A DNA stretch of 64,000 nt from Psychromonas antarctica (lineage in GTDB: Bacteria; Pseudomonadota; Gammaproteobacteria; Enterobacterales; Psychromonadaceae). Positions 26,842 through 37,556 of the stretch are shown here, piece after piece. The DNA lies in assembly GCF_022267535.1 (NCBI RefSeq), contig NZ_JAHNZV010000006.1:1-64000 (forward strand), written 5' to 3'. Position numbers and translations under genes: made by a program. The notes beneath the pieces were generated by a model. That model did no database searches and was not told the DNA's origin. It saw nothing but the letters and a program-made list of their open reading frames with translations. How positions within the stretch are numbered: the first letter of the stretch is position 1; each line of letters begins with the position of its first letter.

Positions 26842-27747
26842 ATGAATTTCAGAGATCTAGAGTATTTAATCGCACTTGAAGAGTTAAAACATTTTCGCAA
26901 AGCAGCAGAAAAGTGTTTTGTTAGCCAGCCTACTTTGAGTGGTCAAATCAGAAAACTAGAAGATGAACTGAATATTCAGTTGATGGAACGCTCATCCAGA
27001 AAAGTTATATTCACTGAAGCAGGACTCGATATTGTCGCCAAAGCAAAAACAATTCTATTAGAAGCTAAGTCATTAAAAGAGATTGCTAAAAGCTATAAAG
27101 AGCCAATGCAAGGTTCCTTGCATATTGGCTTAATACCGACGGTAGCCCCCTATCTATTACCTGTGATTATTCCCTCGATAAAAAAACATTTCCCGGAGTT
27201 AGACCTTTACCTGCATGAAAATCAAACTCATAAACTATTAAAACAGTTAGAAGATGGAGAGCTTGATTGCTTGATGCTCGCAGTATTACCAGAGATGGAA
27301 TCATTTCAGAAATTTGCACTTTATGACGAGCCACTTGAACTCGCACTCGCAGAAACACATCAATGGGCAGATAAAAGCAGTATCGATTTGCATGAGCTGC
27401 ATGGTGAACGCCTTTTAATGCTTGAAGATGGCCATTGCTTGCGCGATCAGGCAATGGGTTTTTGCTTTACAGCCGGTGCCATTGAAGATCATAGTTTTAA
27501 GGCAACCAGTTTAGAAACACTGCGTCATATGATCAGTGCGGATAATGGACTTACTTTATTGCCTCAACTCGCTATCCCAGTTAACCGTCATCAGGCTGGG
27601 GTCCGATATATCCCCTTTAATAAACCTGTACCGTCAAGAGCAGTTGCTTTGTTATCACGTAAAAACAGCGTTCGAAAAATCTGCTTTGAACAATTAGCGA
27701 AGCTTATTAGCGAAACCGTTGAGGACAAACTTAAGCAGTATAGGTAA
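26842..27747 (+). CDS. oxyR: Hydrogen-peroxide-sensing regulator OxyR
   Basis: A LysR-type activator of catalase and peroxidase genes. The N-terminal helix-turn-helix runs FRKAAEKCFVSQPTLSGQIR. The redox loop LEDGHCLRDQAMGFC has Cys199 and Cys208, the same positions as in E. coli, so peroxide sensing by disulfide formation is expected. I start at the ATG at 26842 (MNFRDLEYLIALEE), the family N-terminus; a longer open frame begins at 26797. The gene stands alone, convergent with the ribosomal alpha operon and sharing a bidirectional terminator region. Confidence 0.97.
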   Translation: MNFRDLEYLIALEELKHFRKAAEKCFVSQPTLSGQIRKLEDELNIQLMERSSRKVIFTEAGLDIVAKAKTILLEAKSLKEIAKSYKEPMQGSLHIGLIPTVAPYLLPVIIPSIKKHFPELDLYLHENQTHKLLKQLEDGELDCLMLAVLPEMESFQKFALYDEPLELALAETHQWADKSSIDLHELHGERLLMLEDGHCLRDQAMGFCFTAGAIEDHSFKATSLETLRHMISADNGLTLLPQLAIPVNRHQAGVRYIPFNKPVPSRAVALLSRKNSVRKICFEQLAKLISETVEDKLKQYR

Positions 27748-27988
27748 GAGCTGCGAGTCCATAGCTAAGAGCCGGAAACAAGGAAGCAATACTAAACCTA
27801 ATAGTTTCCTATTCATTTATGTTGGTTAAAATAGTGGTTAGCTTCGTTATTAATTTTGCAATTAGAACAACCAGTTACTGCAATCAATATCTTCCTGCTA
27901 AGCATTTTTCATGCCTCTAAATAGAACCTTAAATTAATGGGGTTGGTGAAAGCTTAAGACGCAAAACTCGGAGCGAAATTTTAGACAT

Positions 27989-28018
27989 AAAAAAGCCGAA
28001 TATTAATTCGGCTTTTTT
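27989..28018. terminator. Bidirectional terminator between oxyR and rplQ
   Basis: AAAAAAGCCGAAT (27989-28001) pairs with ATTCGGCTTTTTT (28006-28018), giving T-tracts in both directions. It ends the alpha operon on the minus strand and can end oxyR read-through. The rest of 27748-28039 shows nothing else. Confidence 0.93.
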
Positions 28019-28039
28019 ATTATGATATCAAAAGAAGAG

Positions 28040-28420
28040 TTACTCTTCCTCAGATGCCACTATAGGGCGGTCTACCAATTCGATGTAAGCCATAGGAGCT
28101 TTATCACCGGTACGGAAGCCACATTTAATGATACGAGTATAACCACCAGGGCGAGACTCGTAACGTGGACCCAATTCGTTAAACAGTTTAGCTACAACCG
28201 CGTTATCACGGGTGCGAGCAAAAACTAAACGACGGTTAGCAACGCTATCCGTTTTAGCTAGTGTAATTAAAGGCTCAACCACACGACGAAGTTCTTTTGC
28301 TTTTGGTAAAGTAGTCTTGATAATTTCATGACTAACAATTGAACTTGCCATATTGCGAAACATAGCCTGACGATGGCTACTGTTTCGGTTAAGTTGACGT
28401 CCACTGTGACGATGACGCAT
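28040..28420 (-). CDS. rplQ: 50S ribosomal protein L17
   Basis: Last gene of the alpha operon. The 126 residues open [21 protein letters not shown], the L17 signature, and match the family in length. L17 lies near the peptide exit tunnel. It follows rpoA by 39 bases and is followed by a strong terminator. Confidence 0.98.
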   Translation of the reverse strand: MRHRHSGRQLNRNSSHRQAMFRNMASSIVSHEIIKTTLPKAKELRRVVEPLITLAKTDSVANRRLVFARTRDNAVVAKLFNELGPRYESRPGGYTRIIKCGFRTGDKAPMAYIELVDRPIVASEEE

Positions 28421-28459
28421 AACCTAATCCTTATTATTCGTTATTCGGATGACGACTGA

Positions 28460-29446
28460 TTAATCTTCGATTAGACTTGCTGGTGGCCAGTTTTCTAAGC
28501 GCATGCCTAGAGACAGTCCACGTGATGCAAGTACATCTTTGATCTCAGTAAGAGACTTCTTACCTAAATTAGGCGTTTTAAGAAGCTCAACTTCTGTTCT
28601 TTGTACCAGGTCACCGATATAGTGAATCGTTTCTGCTTTCAAACAATTAGCAGAACGAACAGTTAATTCTAAGTCATCTACTGGGCGTAAGAGAATTGGA
28701 TCAAACTCAGGTTTTTCTTCTTTCTCAACCGGCTCACTTATATCACGTAAATCAACAAAAGCGTCTAATTGCTCAGCTAAAATAGTAGCTGCACGACGAA
28801 TTGCTTCTTCTGGATCAAGTGTTCCATCTGTTTCCATATCGATAACAAGCTTGTCTAAATCGGTACGTTGTTCAACACGAGCAGATTCAACACTGTAAGC
28901 GATACGCTGTACAGGACTGAAAGTCGCATCGACTAATAATCGACCAATTGGACGCTCATCTTCTTCACTATGAATACGTGTTGAAGCTGGAACATAACCG
29001 CGACCTGATTCAATTTTAATACGCATGCTAATTTCAGCATTGCCTGTTAAATTACAGATCACATGTTCTGGGTTGACTATCTCCACATCACCATCATGAA
29101 TGATGTCGCCTGCAGTAACAGGACCCGCTCCAGATTTAGTTAAACTAACTAGAACTTCATTTTTACCTTCAAGCTTAACGGCTAGGCCTTTAAGATTAAG
29201 AAGAATCTCAAGGATATCTTCCTGTACGCCTTCTTTAGTGCTGTACTCATGTTGTACACCATCTATTTCGACTTCTGTTACCGCCGTTCCCGGCATAGAT
29301 GATAACAAGATACGACGAAGTGCATTACCTAAAGTATGACCGAAACCACGTTCTAGTGGTTCTAAAGTCACTTTTGCTCTAGTTGCATTTACTTGCTCGA
29401 TATCAACTAATCTTGGTTTTAGAAAATCAATTACAGAACCCTGCAT
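28460..29446 (-). CDS. rpoA: RNA polymerase alpha subunit
   Basis: Core subunit whose N-terminal domain (about 1-235) dimerises to start polymerase assembly, while the C-terminal domain (about 250-328) binds UP elements and activators. Seen are [20 protein letters not shown] and, in the C-terminal domain, [10 protein letters not shown]-like [18 protein letters not shown] and [16 protein letters not shown]. The 328 residues are about the usual length. Its place between rpsD and rplQ is standard. Confidence 0.98.
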   Translation of the reverse strand: MQGSVIDFLKPRLVDIEQVNATRAKVTLEPLERGFGHTLGNALRRILLSSMPGTAVTEVEIDGVQHEYSTKEGVQEDILEILLNLKGLAVKLEGKNEVLVSLTKSGAGPVTAGDIIHDGDVEIVNPEHVICNLTGNAEISMRIKIESGRGYVPASTRIHSEEDERPIGRLLVDATFSPVQRIAYSVESARVEQRTDLDKLVIDMETDGTLDPEEAIRRAATILAEQLDAFVDLRDISEPVEKEEKPEFDPILLRPVDDLELTVRSANCLKAETIHYIGDLVQRTEVELLKTPNLGKKSLTEIKDVLASRGLSLGMRLENWPPASLIED

Positions 29447-29471
29447 TTGTGCCCTCTCTTAACGGTTAACT

Positions 29472-30092
29472 TTACTTGGAGTAAAGCTCGATGATTAACT
29501 GTTCGTTAATCTCAGCAGATAAATCTGAACGTTCAGGTTGACGTGTAAATACGCCTTCCATTTTCGTTGTATCAACAGAAACCCATGTAGGGACTTCTCG
29601 TTGACCAGCGATTTCAAGTGCAGCGCCAATACGTGCTTGTTTTTTAGCTTTTTCACGAATTGCGATAACGTCACTTGCTTTAACGTTTAAAGATGGAATA
29701 TTGACCACTTTACCGTTTACTAGAATTGATTTGTGACTTACTAGTTGACGAGCTTCAGCGCGAGTCGCACCAAATCCCATACGGTAAACAACATTGTCTA
29801 AACGTCCTTCAAGAAGTTGAAGAAGGTTTTCACCTGTGTTGCCTTGTAAACGAGCTGATTCTTTGTAGTAATTACGAAATTGCTTTTCAAGTACACCGTA
29901 CATACGACGCACTTTTTGCTTTTCACGTAGCTGTAAACCATAGTCTGAAAGACGTGGTTTACGCGCACCATGAACACCTGGTGCATTATCAATCTTACAC
30001 TTAGATTCAATCGCACGGACACCTGACTTTAAAAAAAGATCGGTTCCTTCACGACGGCTAAGCTTTAGCTTAGGACCTAAATATCTTGCCAT
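29472..30092 (-). CDS. rpsD: 30S ribosomal protein S4
   Basis: Primary 16S rRNA binder that starts 30S assembly and, in E. coli, represses the alpha operon by binding the rpsM leader. The 206 residues begin [16 protein letters not shown] and contain the S4 RNA-binding domain ([20 protein letters not shown]). The matching leader RNA is visible upstream of rpsM here. Confidence 0.98.
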   Translation of the reverse strand: MARYLGPKLKLSRREGTDLFLKSGVRAIESKCKIDNAPGVHGARKPRLSDYGLQLREKQKVRRMYGVLEKQFRNYYKESARLQGNTGENLLQLLEGRLDNVVYRMGFGATRAEARQLVSHKSILVNGKVVNIPSLNVKASDVIAIREKAKKQARIGAALEIAGQREVPTWVSVDTTKMEGVFTRQPERSDLSAEINEQLIIELYSK

Positions 30093-30125
30093 TGTTCTTT
30101 CTCCAGTTACCTAAGAATATCGCTA

Positions 30126-30515
30126 TTAAACGCGACGTTTCTTCGGTGGACGACAACCATTATGTGGGATGGGTGTAACATCAGTAATATTAGTTACACG
30201 GAAACCCGCCGCGTTTAGTGCGCGAATCGAAGATTCACGACCAGGTCCTGGTCCGTTGACAAAAACTTCAACGTTTTTAAGACCGTACTCTTTAGCCGCT
30301 TCAGCAGCACGTTCAGCAGCAACCTGTGCAGCGAACGGAGTAGATTTACGAGAACCACGGAAACCAGAACCACCGGCAGTTGCCCAAGAAAGCGCATTAC
30401 CTTGACGGTCTGTAATAGTTACGATTGTATTGTTGAAAGAAGCATGAATATGCGCCATGCCATCTGCAACTTGCTTTTTAACGCGCTTACGAGCACGAGT
30501 TGGAGTCTTAGCCAT
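30126..30515 (-). CDS. rpsK: 30S ribosomal protein S11
   Basis: A 129-residue platform protein near the E-site. Characteristic are [20 protein letters not shown] and the C-terminal [10 protein letters not shown]. It lies 12 bases after rpsM and upstream of rpsD in the alpha operon. Confidence 0.98.
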   Translation of the reverse strand: MAKTPTRARKRVKKQVADGMAHIHASFNNTIVTITDRQGNALSWATAGGSGFRGSRKSTPFAAQVAAERAAEAAKEYGLKNVEVFVNGPGPGRESSIRALNAAGFRVTNITDVTPIPHNGCRPPKKRRV

Positions 30516-30527
30516 TATCTCTTACCC

Positions 30528-30884
30528 TTATTTGCGAATTGCTTTGCGCGGACCTTTACGAGTACGAGCATTCGTTTTAGAACGCTGTCCACGCACAGGC
30601 AAGCTGCGACGATGACGAAGTCCACGATAACAACCAAGGTCCATAAGACGTTTGATGTTCATAGAAACTTCACGACGTAAATCACCTTCAACGGCGAACG
30701 TAGCTACTTCTGTACGAAGAGCTTCGATTTGTGTTTCATCCAGATCTTTAAGCTTGCTAGCTTCAGCAACACCCGCAGAGACACAAATTTTCTGTGCGCG
30801 AGTTTTACCAATACCAAAAATTGCAGTTAATGCAATTACAGCGTGCTTATGATCAGGAACGTTAATGCCAGCGATACGGGCCAC
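30528..30884 (-). CDS. rpsM: 30S ribosomal protein S13
   Basis: First gene of the alpha operon; S13 contacts 50S and the P-site tRNA. It starts with GTG at 30884, giving [16 protein letters not shown] and 118 residues, as in E. coli. AAGGAG lies 7 bases before it. The open frame extends 26 codons further upstream, but that stretch is the S4-binding leader, not protein. The GTG start inside the leader pseudoknot is part of the known autoregulation. Confidence 0.97.
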   Translation of the reverse strand: MARIAGINVPDHKHAVIALTAIFGIGKTRAQKICVSAGVAEASKLKDLDETQIEALRTEVATFAVEGDLRREVSMNIKRLMDLGCYRGLRHRRSLPVRGQRSKTNARTRKGPRKAIRK

Positions 30885-30962
30885 TATGCACTCCTTAAAA
30901 GTTAACGATTCATTTGCGAAAAGCCCGGTAGGATACTCTACAAATGATGATTTATCAAACAA
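30882..30962 (-). promoter_or_regulatory. Alpha-operon leader (S4-binding translational control)
   Basis: The RNA before rpsM contains CATTTG...GAGTATCCT...CGGGCTTTTC...CAAATG, then AAGGAGTGCATAGTG. These blocks match the E. coli alpha-operon ribosome-binding pseudoknot in sequence and order. S4 (rpsD, same operon) is the expected repressor. Confidence 0.85.
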
Positions 30963-30995
30963 AACAAAGCTTAGATAACATTAGTTACCTAAGCT
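30961..30995 (-). terminator. Terminator between rpmJ and the alpha operon
   Basis: On the minus strand AGCTTAGGTAAC and GTTATCTAAGCT form a 12-bp stem (one G-U pair) with a TAAT loop, followed by TTTGTTTT. It separates the spc and alpha units, at least partly. Confidence 0.75.
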
Positions 30996-31015
30996 ATTGA
31001 GATCCAAAATCGATC

Positions 31016-31129
31016 TTAGCCTTGACGTTGTTTATGTTTTGGCTCTACACAGATAACTCGCACAACACCTTTGCGCTTGATAACTTTGCAGTTACGACAG
31101 ATTTTTTTAACGGATGCACGAACTTTCAT
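31016..31129 (-). CDS. rpmJ: 50S ribosomal protein L36
   Basis: A 37-residue zinc-ribbon protein too short for the usual length cut-off. Translation begins [19 protein letters not shown] and ends KHKQRQG. The Cys-X2-Cys, later Cys and His ligands are intact, so this is the zinc-binding (C+) form. It lies between secY and the alpha leader, closing the spc operon as in E. coli. Confidence 0.97.
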   Translation of the reverse strand: MKVRASVKKICRNCKVIKRKGVVRVICVEPKHKQRQG

Positions 31130-31167
31130 TGCAACACTCCGTAGTTAGTATAACTTGTTGGTACGGC

Positions 31168-32496
31168 TTATTTACCGTAGTCCTTCAAGTTAGCTTTTTT
31201 CAAGACAGAATCATATTGATTAGACATCAAATGCGTCTGTACCTGTGCCATAAAGTCCATGATTACCACCACAATAATTAATAACGATGTACCACCGAAG
31301 TAGAACTGCGTATTCATTGCGACCATCATAAACTCGGGAATCAAACAGATAAAAGTAATATATAACGCACCTGCCAATGTCAGGCGTGTCATCACTTTAT
31401 CAATGTATCGTGATGTTTGTTCTCCGGGACGAATACCTGGAATAAAGGCACCGCTTTTCTTCAGATTATCTGCAGTTTCACGTGGATTAAACGTAAGCGC
31501 AGTATAAAAGAAGCAAAAGAAGATAATTGCTGCAGCATATAACATCATATGCAACGGTTGTCCTGGCTGTAAAGCCAATGAAACATCCGATAACCAACTT
31601 AAACCTTCAGTCTGACCAAACCATTGAGCGATTGTACCAGGAAACAAGATAACACTCGAGGCAAAAATTGCAGGGATAACACCGGCCATATTTAATTTCA
31701 ATGGAAGATGCGTACTCTGAGCAGCAAACACTTTACGCCCTTGTTGACGTTTTGCGTAATTAACAACGATACGTCGTTGACCACGTTCAACAAATACAAC
31801 AAATGCGGTTGTCGCAAAAACGATAACGATTAGTGCTAATAACACGAGAAGGTGAATTTCACCTTGACGCGCTTGCTCAGCAGTTTGCCCAATTGCTTGA
31901 GGCAATCCTGCAATAATACCGACAAAAATAATGATAGAAATACCATTACCGATACCACGTTCAGTAATTTGCTCACCTAGCCACATAAGGAACATCGTTC
32001 CTGTTACTAGACTTACAACAGCCGTGATGTAAAAGCTAAGACCTGCATTTTCCACAAGTCCTGGCATCATCGAAGGCAAACCAGTCGCAATACCAATTGC
32101 TTGGAATGTACCCAGTATCAAAGTACCATATCGCGTGTATTGATTTATCTTGCGTCGACCTGACTCACCCTCTTTTTTTAGCTCAGCTAAAGGAGGATGA
32201 ACAACAGTCAATAATTGGATAATAATTGAAGCCGAAATGTACGGCATAATACCCAATGCAAAGATAGATGCACGCGAAAGTGCACCACCAGAGAACATAT
32301 TGAACATTTCTATGATGGTGCCCTTTTGCTGTTGGAACAGATCAGCCAGGACAGCGGCGTCAATACCAGGAATTGGAACAAAAGAACCTGCACGAAACAC
32401 TAAAATAGCACCTAAAACAAACCAAAGTCGTGTTTTAAGTTCGCTCAAATTACTGCCTTGTACAGCTTTAGGATCTGATCCTGGTTTCTTTGCCAT
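31168..32496 (-). CDS. secY: Preprotein translocase subunit SecY
   Basis: The central channel of the Sec translocon. The 442 residues contain about ten membrane helices, including the plug region near [22 protein letters not shown] and the cytoplasmic loop [15 protein letters not shown]. It is encoded between rplO (6 bases) and rpmJ in the spc operon, so its expression follows the ribosomal proteins. Confidence 0.98.
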   Translation of the reverse strand: MAKKPGSDPKAVQGSNLSELKTRLWFVLGAILVFRAGSFVPIPGIDAAVLADLFQQQKGTIIEMFNMFSGGALSRASIFALGIMPYISASIIIQLLTVVHPPLAELKKEGESGRRKINQYTRYGTLILGTFQAIGIATGLPSMMPGLVENAGLSFYITAVVSLVTGTMFLMWLGEQITERGIGNGISIIIFVGIIAGLPQAIGQTAEQARQGEIHLLVLLALIVIVFATTAFVVFVERGQRRIVVNYAKRQQGRKVFAAQSTHLPLKLNMAGVIPAIFASSVILFPGTIAQWFGQTEGLSWLSDVSLALQPGQPLHMMLYAAAIIFFCFFYTALTFNPRETADNLKKSGAFIPGIRPGEQTSRYIDKVMTRLTLAGALYITFICLIPEFMMVAMNTQFYFGGTSLLIIVVVIMDFMAQVQTHLMSNQYDSVLKKANLKDYGK

Positions 32497-32502
32497 TGCC
32501 TA

Positions 32503-32937
32503 TTATTCCTCGATTTTTCCGCCCGCAGCTTCAATTGCAGTACGCGCGCCTTTCGTAACACGAATGCCTTGTACTGTAACTGAACGAGTGATTTCACCGG
32601 ATAGTACTACTTTTGAAAACTTAACAGTGTTCGCAAGTAGACCAGCCTGTTTCAACGTTTCGATAGTTACCACATCACCCTCAACTTTAGCTATTTCGCT
32701 CAGACGAACTTCACAGCTAACAAGAGATTTACGTGATGTAAAACCGAATTTTGGTAAACGTTGTTTTAATGGCATTTGACCGCCTTCAAAACCTGGACGT
32801 ACAGTACCGCCTGAGCGAGACTTTTGACCTTTATGACCGCGGCCACAAGTTTTGCCAAGTCCAGAGCCGATACCACGACCTACACGTTTAGCAGCGTGCT
32901 TAGCACCAGCTGCTGGAGATAGAGTATTTAGTTTCAT
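32503..32937 (-). CDS. rplO: 50S ribosomal protein L15
   Basis: A 144-residue 23S rRNA-binding protein with the basic Gly-rich N-terminus ([20 protein letters not shown]) and the C-terminal core [14 protein letters not shown]. It lies 2 bases after rpmD. Confidence 0.98.
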   Translation of the reverse strand: MKLNTLSPAAGAKHAAKRVGRGIGSGLGKTCGRGHKGQKSRSGGTVRPGFEGGQMPLKQRLPKFGFTSRKSLVSCEVRLSEIAKVEGDVVTIETLKQAGLLANTVKFSKVVLSGEITRSVTVQGIRVTKGARTAIEAAGGKIEE

Positions 32938-32939
32938 AA

Positions 32940-33122
32940 TTACCCCTCAACCTTAACCATATAGTAAACTTTATTAACCATACCACGAACTGAAGGAGTA
33001 TCTTCTAACTCAACAGAATGACCGATGCGACGCAGACCTAAGCCTGTTAATGTTGCACGGTGCTTTGGTAAACGGCCAATTGCACTTTTGGTTTGGGTTA
33101 CTTTAATCGTTTTAGTAGCCAT
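32940..33122 (-). CDS. rpmD: 50S ribosomal protein L30
   Basis: A 60-residue protein, [20 protein letters not shown], matching bacterial short L30. It lies between rpsE (6 bases) and rplO in the spc operon. Confidence 0.97.
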   Translation of the reverse strand: MATKTIKVTQTKSAIGRLPKHRATLTGLGLRRIGHSVELEDTPSVRGMVNKVYYMVKVEG

Positions 33123-33128
33123 GCTTAA

Positions 33129-33632
33129 TTACCCCAGTAATTCACTAACGTTTAAGCCACGCTTAGCCGCAATTTGCTCTGGAGAATTCATATTCTCTAG
33201 TGCATCAAGCGTAGCGCGAACAACGTTAATTGGGTTAGTAGAGCCGTAAGCTTTAGAGAGTACGTTTTGTACACCAACAACTTCTAATACGGCGCGCATT
33301 GCACCACCTGCAATAATACCAGTACCTTCAGAGGCTGGTTGCATATATACCTTAGAACCAGAATGACGGCCTTTGATAGGATGCTGCAGAGTGTTACCTT
33401 TTAATTGGATTTCGCTGATATTGCGACGTGCTTTTTCCATAGCTTTTTGAATAGCTGCAGGAACTTCACGTGCTTTACCATAACCAAAACCAACACGACC
33501 ATTACCATCACCAACTACAGTCAGTGCGGTAAAGCTAAAGATGCGACCACCTTTAACTACTTTTGAAACTCGGTTTACTGCGATTAGCTTTTCGTTCAGA
33601 TCACCGGTTTGAGATTCTACTTTTGACATCAT
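33129..33632 (-). CDS. rpsE: 30S ribosomal protein S5
   Basis: A 167-residue protein involved in decoding fidelity and 30S assembly. Typical motifs are [39 protein letters not shown] and [15 protein letters not shown]. It begins with two consecutive ATG codons; either could be used, and AGGG lies 5 or 8 bases upstream. Confidence 0.98.
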   Translation of the reverse strand: MMSKVESQTGDLNEKLIAVNRVSKVVKGGRIFSFTALTVVGDGNGRVGFGYGKAREVPAAIQKAMEKARRNISEIQLKGNTLQHPIKGRHSGSKVYMQPASEGTGIIAGGAMRAVLEVVGVQNVLSKAYGSTNPINVVRATLDALENMNSPEQIAAKRGLNVSELLG

Positions 33633-33645
33633 CTATACCCTTTGA

Positions 33646-33996
33646 TTAGAACTGTAGACCAGCTTCACGAGCTGCTTCAGCTAGTGCCGCTACACGACCG
33701 TGATATTGGAAACCGCTACGGTCAAAAGAGATTTTAGAAATCCCTTTTTCAATAGCACGCTCTGCAACTAATTTACCAATTAGTTGAGCTGCTTCCTTGT
33801 TACCACCGTTGCTCACTTGTGCACGAACTTCTTTTTCTAATGTAGAAGCGCTTGCTACGACTTGTGCGTCAGCTGTAATTACCTGCGCGTAAGTATGGCG
33901 AGGTGTACGGTTGATCACAAGACGAGTGGCACCAAGATCTTGTAATTTCTTACGTGTGCGAGTAGCACGACGAAGACGAGATGCTTTCTTATCCAT
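33646..33996 (-). CDS. rplR: 50S ribosomal protein L18
   Basis: A 116-residue 5S rRNA-binding protein. Its basic N-terminus ([18 protein letters not shown]) and the end [21 protein letters not shown] are diagnostic. It follows rplF by 9 bases. Confidence 0.98.
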   Translation of the reverse strand: MDKKASRLRRATRTRKKLQDLGATRLVINRTPRHTYAQVITADAQVVASASTLEKEVRAQVSNGGNKEAAQLIGKLVAERAIEKGISKISFDRSGFQYHGRVAALAEAAREAGLQF

Positions 33997-34005
33997 AGTC
34001 TTACC

Positions 34006-34539
34006 TTACTTTTTCTTCGCTTCTTTACGACGCACATTTTCATCAGCGTAACGAACACCCTTGCCTTTATAAGGCTCTGGTGGACGAAATGCACGAATCT
34101 CTGCAGCTACTTGACCAACTTGTTGCTTATTAGCACCTTCAAGAATAATTTCTGTTTGGCTTGGCGCCGTAGCAGAAACACCTTGTGGCAATTTATAAAC
34201 AACAGGATGAGAGAAACCTAATGTTAGGTTTACATCTTGGCCTTTAACTTGTGTACGGTAACCAACGCCTTGAAGAAGAAGTGTCTTCTTAAAGCCTTCA
34301 GTTACACCTACAACCATGTTGTTAACGTTAGCACGAGCAGTACCTGCTTGTGCCCAAGCGTTTTTTACGCCTTCCACTGGTGCGAATGTAATCACACCAT
34401 CTTCAAGCTTAACAACAACAGCATCATTAAGAGTGCGAACTAATTCGCCTTTGTTGCCTTTAACAGCAACTTCTTGACCATTTACTTTAACTTCAACGCC
34501 AGAAGGAACAGTAATCGGTGCCTTAGCTATACGAGACAT
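34006..34539 (-). CDS. rplF: 50S ribosomal protein L6
   Basis: A 177-residue two-domain protein near the factor-binding centre. Seen are [17 protein letters not shown] and the L6 signature [14 protein letters not shown]. It lies 12 bases after rpsH. Confidence 0.98.
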   Translation of the reverse strand: MSRIAKAPITVPSGVEVKVNGQEVAVKGNKGELVRTLNDAVVVKLEDGVITFAPVEGVKNAWAQAGTARANVNNMVVGVTEGFKKTLLLQGVGYRTQVKGQDVNLTLGFSHPVVYKLPQGVSATAPSQTEIILEGANKQQVGQVAAEIRAFRPPEPYKGKGVRYADENVRRKEAKKK

Positions 34540-34551
34540 AGACTACCTTCC

Positions 34552-34944
34552 TTATGATACGTAACAGATGATTTCACCGCCAATGCTTGCTTTACGCGCA
34601 GCACGGTCAGTCATAACACCATGTGAAGTGGAAATGATTGCGATACCTAAACCAGCCATAACCTTCGGAAGATCGTTTGTACCTTTATAGATACGTAGAC
34701 CTGGACGGCTAACTCGTTTAATAGTATCGATAACTTTTTTGCCTTCGAAATACTTTAAAGTAACTTCTAATTCAGGCTTGGTGTCACCAGCAACAGAGAA
34801 TTCTGTAATGTAACCTTCTGCTTTAAGCACAATTGCAATTGCAACTTTTTGCTTAGAAGAAGGCATTTTAACAGAAACTTTGCTTGCTGCTTGACCGTTA
34901 CGAATACGCGTAAGCATATCCGAAATAGGATCTTGCATGCTCAT
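34552..34944 (-). CDS. rpsH: 30S ribosomal protein S8
   Basis: A 130-residue central-domain 16S binder and, in E. coli, the translational repressor of the spc operon. It begins [20 protein letters not shown] and ends [12 protein letters not shown], both typical. Confidence 0.98.
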   Translation of the reverse strand: MSMQDPISDMLTRIRNGQAASKVSVKMPSSKQKVAIAIVLKAEGYITEFSVAGDTKPELEVTLKYFEGKKVIDTIKRVSRPGLRIYKGTNDLPKVMAGLGIAIISTSHGVMTDRAARKASIGGEIICYVS

Positions 34945-34970
34945 AAATTTCTACTCCGTGATTTAATTGA

Positions 34971-35276
34971 TTACCAGCTGGCTTTTTTCAGGCCAGGGAT
35001 TTCTCCGCGCATCATATGCTCACGAACCTTAATACGGCTCATGCCAAATTTACGTAGGAAACCATGCGGACGACCAGTTACGTTACAACGATTACGTTTA
35101 CGAACTGGACTTGAATCACGAGGTAGCGTTTGAAGCTGTAACACTGCATCCCAACGAGCTTCGTCAGTTGCATTGATATCACTAATGATTGTTTTTAAAG
35201 ACGCACGTTTTTCTGCGAATTTAACAACAAGCTTCGCACGTTTTACTTCACGCGCTTTCATTGATTGTTTAGCCAT
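34971..35276 (-). CDS. rpsN: 30S ribosomal protein S14
   Basis: A 101-residue S14 of the zinc-free (C-) type: the long form lacking paired CxxC motifs. It ends [13 protein letters not shown]. It lies between rplE and rpsH. Confidence 0.97.
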   Translation of the reverse strand: MAKQSMKAREVKRAKLVVKFAEKRASLKTIISDINATDEARWDAVLQLQTLPRDSSPVRKRNRCNVTGRPHGFLRKFGMSRIKVREHMMRGEIPGLKKASW

Positions 35277-35286
35277 TATTTACACC

Positions 35287-35826
35287 TTACTTACGGAATG
35301 GGAAGTTAAAGGCAGACAGTAATGCACGCCCTTCTTCGTCAGTCTTAGCTGATGTCGTAATTGTGATATCTAAACCACGTACTTTATCAACTTTATCGTA
35401 ATCTATTTCAGGGAAAATGATTTGCTCACGTACACCCATAGAGTAGTTACCACGACCATCGAATGACTTAGCATTCAGGCCACGGAAATCACGTACACGA
35501 GGAATAGCGATTGTTACCAAACGCTCAAAGAATTCCCACATACGAGTACCACGTAGTGTTACTTTACAACCAATCGGGTAGCCTTCACGAATTTTGAAGC
35601 CAGCCACAGAGCGGCGTGCTTTGGTGATGATTGGCTTTTGACCTGAGATTGCTGCCATATCTGACGCGGCATTCTCAAGGACTTTTTTATCAGCCAGTGC
35701 TTCACCAACACCCATATTAAGGGTGATTTTCTCTATTCGAGGGACTTGCATGACAGACGTATAGCCGAATTGCGTTTGCAAATCAGACACTACGTTGTCT
35801 TTATAGAAATCATGCAGTTTCGCCAT
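35287..35826 (-). CDS. rplE: 50S ribosomal protein L5
   Basis: A 179-residue 5S rRNA-binding protein of the central protuberance. Motifs include [30 protein letters not shown] and [20 protein letters not shown]. It lies 12 bases after rplX. Confidence 0.98.
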   Translation of the reverse strand: MAKLHDFYKDNVVSDLQTQFGYTSVMQVPRIEKITLNMGVGEALADKKVLENAASDMAAISGQKPIITKARRSVAGFKIREGYPIGCKVTLRGTRMWEFFERLVTIAIPRVRDFRGLNAKSFDGRGNYSMGVREQIIFPEIDYDKVDKVRGLDITITTSAKTDEEGRALLSAFNFPFRK

Positions 35827-35838
35827 CGTAAACTCCAG

Positions 35839-36153
35839 TTACTTCACAAGGTTATTATTAGATTTGAAAAAACGTACTTTTTTACCGTCTTCAAGTCTAA
35901 AACCAACACGATCTGCTTTACCCGTTTCCGAGTTAAGGATCGCAACATTTGAAATTTGTATGGGTGCTGACTGTTCAATAATACCACCAGTTACGCCCGC
36001 TTGTGGGTTTGGCTTTTGGTGTTTCTTAACAGTGTTTACACCTTCAATAATTATTTTACCGTTAGCTAAAACTTGAGAAACTTTCCCAGTTTTACCTTTA
36101 TCTTTACCAGTAATTACAATTACTTCATCATCACGTTTAATTTTTACTGCCAT
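35839..36153 (-). CDS. rplX: 50S ribosomal protein L24
   Basis: A 104-residue KOW-domain protein that starts 50S assembly. I start at the ATG at 36153 ([20 protein letters not shown]), which has AAGGAA 7 bases upstream. The open frame extends 13 codons further, but those residues are not family sequence and overlap the end of rplN. Confidence 0.97.
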   Translation of the reverse strand: MAVKIKRDDEVIVITGKDKGKTGKVSQVLANGKIIIEGVNTVKKHQKPNPQAGVTGGIIEQSAPIQISNVAILNSETGKADRVGFRLEDGKKVRFFKSNNNLVK

Positions 36154-36163
36154 TTTCGGTTCC

Positions 36164-36532
36164 TTACAGTACTTCTGGCGCCAGTGAAACAATCTTCATG
36201 AAGTTATCATTACGAAGTTCACGAGTTACAGGGCCAAAGATACGTGTACCGATAGGCTGGTTATTTGCATTCAACATAACCGCAGCATTGCGATCAAATC
36301 GAACAACAGAACCATCGGGACGACGTACACCTTTTCTGGTACGCACAACCACAGCTGAATGAACATCACCTTTTTTAACTTTCCCACGAGGAATTGCTTC
36401 TCTCACAGAAACTTTGATAATGTCACCGATTGCTGCATAACGGCGATGCGAGCCACCAAGGACCTTAATACACATTACGCGTCGAGCGCCAGAATTATCG
36501 GCGACATCTAGCACACTTTGCATCTGAATCAT
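36164..36532 (-). CDS. rplN: 50S ribosomal protein L14
   Basis: First gene of the spc operon, 122 residues. It begins [20 protein letters not shown] and contains the L14 signature with [19 protein letters not shown] promoter and an upstream terminator separate it from rpsQ. Confidence 0.98.
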   Translation of the reverse strand: MIQMQSVLDVADNSGARRVMCIKVLGGSHRRYAAIGDIIKVSVREAIPRGKVKKGDVHSAVVVRTRKGVRRPDGSVVRFDRNAAVMLNANNQPIGTRIFGPVTRELRNDNFMKIVSLAPEVL

Positions 36533-36594
36533 TACAGTGCTCCGCTATATTACAATTGATTACTCTCTAAGAGCTGCTTACCCATTAATTCAGG

Positions 36595-36632
36595 GTGCGG
36601 CATAATACCACCAACTTTATTAGAAAGATAGT
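36595..36632 (-). promoter_or_regulatory. Promoter of the spc operon
   Basis: On the minus strand TGGTATTAT is an extended -10 element (hexamer 36602-36607), followed by GCCGC, a GC-rich discriminator typical of growth-rate-controlled ribosomal promoters. The -35 is poor. It lies just past the S10 terminator and about 63 bases before rplN. Confidence 0.5.
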
Positions 36633-36634
36633 CT

Positions 36635-36664
36635 AAAAAAACGGCATCCAGAATGGATACCGTT
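36635..36664 (-). terminator. Terminator of the S10 operon
   Basis: On the minus strand AACGGTATCC and GGATGCCGTT form a 10-bp stem (one G-U pair) with a 5-base loop and a T-run. It begins 28 bases after the rpsQ stop. Confidence 0.92.
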
Positions 36665-36692
36665 TATACGTATGTAAAAAAAGTTTAATGAA

Positions 36693-36944
36693 TTAACCTT
36701 TTCTTACGATTTCTACCAATGTCCAAGATTTAGTCTTAGAAAGTGGACGGCATTCGCTGATTAATACAACATCGCCTTCACTACATTGATTTGTTTCATC
36801 ATGCGCATGTAACTTAGTCGTACGCTTCATGAATTTACCGTATAACGGATGTTTCACTTTACGTTCGATAGCAACAACGATAGATTTATCCATCTTTGCA
36901 CTGATTACTTTCGCTTGAAGAGTACGAGTTCTAGTTTCGCTCAT
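36693..36944 (-). CDS. rpsQ: 30S ribosomal protein S17
   Basis: An 83-residue OB-fold primary 16S binder: [22 protein letters not shown] and later [14 protein letters not shown] are diagnostic. It is the last gene of the S10 operon and shares its first base with the last base of the rpmC stop codon. Confidence 0.98.
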   Translation of the reverse strand: MSETRTRTLQAKVISAKMDKSIVVAIERKVKHPLYGKFMKRTTKLHAHDETNQCSEGDVVLISECRPLSKTKSWTLVEIVRKG

Positions 36945-37135
36945 TACGCACCTACCTTCTGATTTAATACTGTCTTAACACGGGCAATGTCGCGACGCAC
37001 TTGTTTAACTAAATGCGCTTGTGCTAACTGACCGGTGTTTAACTGCATACGTAATTCAAACTGTTTACGTAATAAATTAAGAAGTTCAGCATTTAATTCT
37101 TCAACGCTTTTTTCATTTAGTTCGTTAGCTTTCAT
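36944..37135 (-). CDS. rpmC: 50S ribosomal protein L29
   Basis: A 63-residue two-helix protein by the exit tunnel, with [20 protein letters not shown] and [11 protein letters not shown]. It overlaps both neighbours by one base, indicating coupled translation. Confidence 0.98.
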   Translation of the reverse strand: MKANELNEKSVEELNAELLNLLRKQFELRMQLNTGQLAQAHLVKQVRRDIARVKTVLNQKVGA

Positions 37136-37545
37136 TACATCACCTTACGAGTTACGAAAGTTGTTGCCAAAGGCAATTTAGCTGCCGCAAGAGCAAATGC
37201 TTCGCGAGCTAATGCTTCTGGAACACCTCCCATTTCATAAAGAACTTTACCTGGTTGAGTTTGGGCAACCCAATATTCCACGTTACCTTTACCTTTACCT
37301 TGACGAACTTCTAACGGTTTGCCAGTGATCGGTTTATCAGGAAATACACGGATCCAGATTTTACCTTGACGTTTAACATGACGAGTCATTGCACGACGTG
37401 CTGCTTCGATTTGACGAGCAGTAATTCGACCACGACCGACAGCTTTTAATCCAAATTCGCCAAAGCTTACTTCCGCACCTTTCGAAAGACCACGGTTGCG
37501 GCCCTTGAACATTTTACGGAACTTCATACGTTTTGGTTGCATCAT
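37135..37545 (-). CDS. rplP: 50S ribosomal protein L16
   Basis: A 136-residue protein near the A-site tRNA and peptidyl transferase centre. It begins [19 protein letters not shown] and contains the segment [19 protein letters not shown]. The length equals E. coli L16 when the first of the two ATG codons is used. Confidence 0.98.
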   Translation of the reverse strand: MMQPKRMKFRKMFKGRNRGLSKGAEVSFGEFGLKAVGRGRITARQIEAARRAMTRHVKRQGKIWIRVFPDKPITGKPLEVRQGKGKGNVEYWVAQTQPGKVLYEMGGVPEALAREAFALAAAKLPLATTFVTRKVM

Positions 37546-37556
37546 TAGCGTATCTC

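Noticed and set aside
30885-30962. N-terminal extension of rpsM
   Set aside because: These 26 codons are the S4-binding leader; the conserved S13 N-terminus and ribosome site fix the GTG start at 30884.
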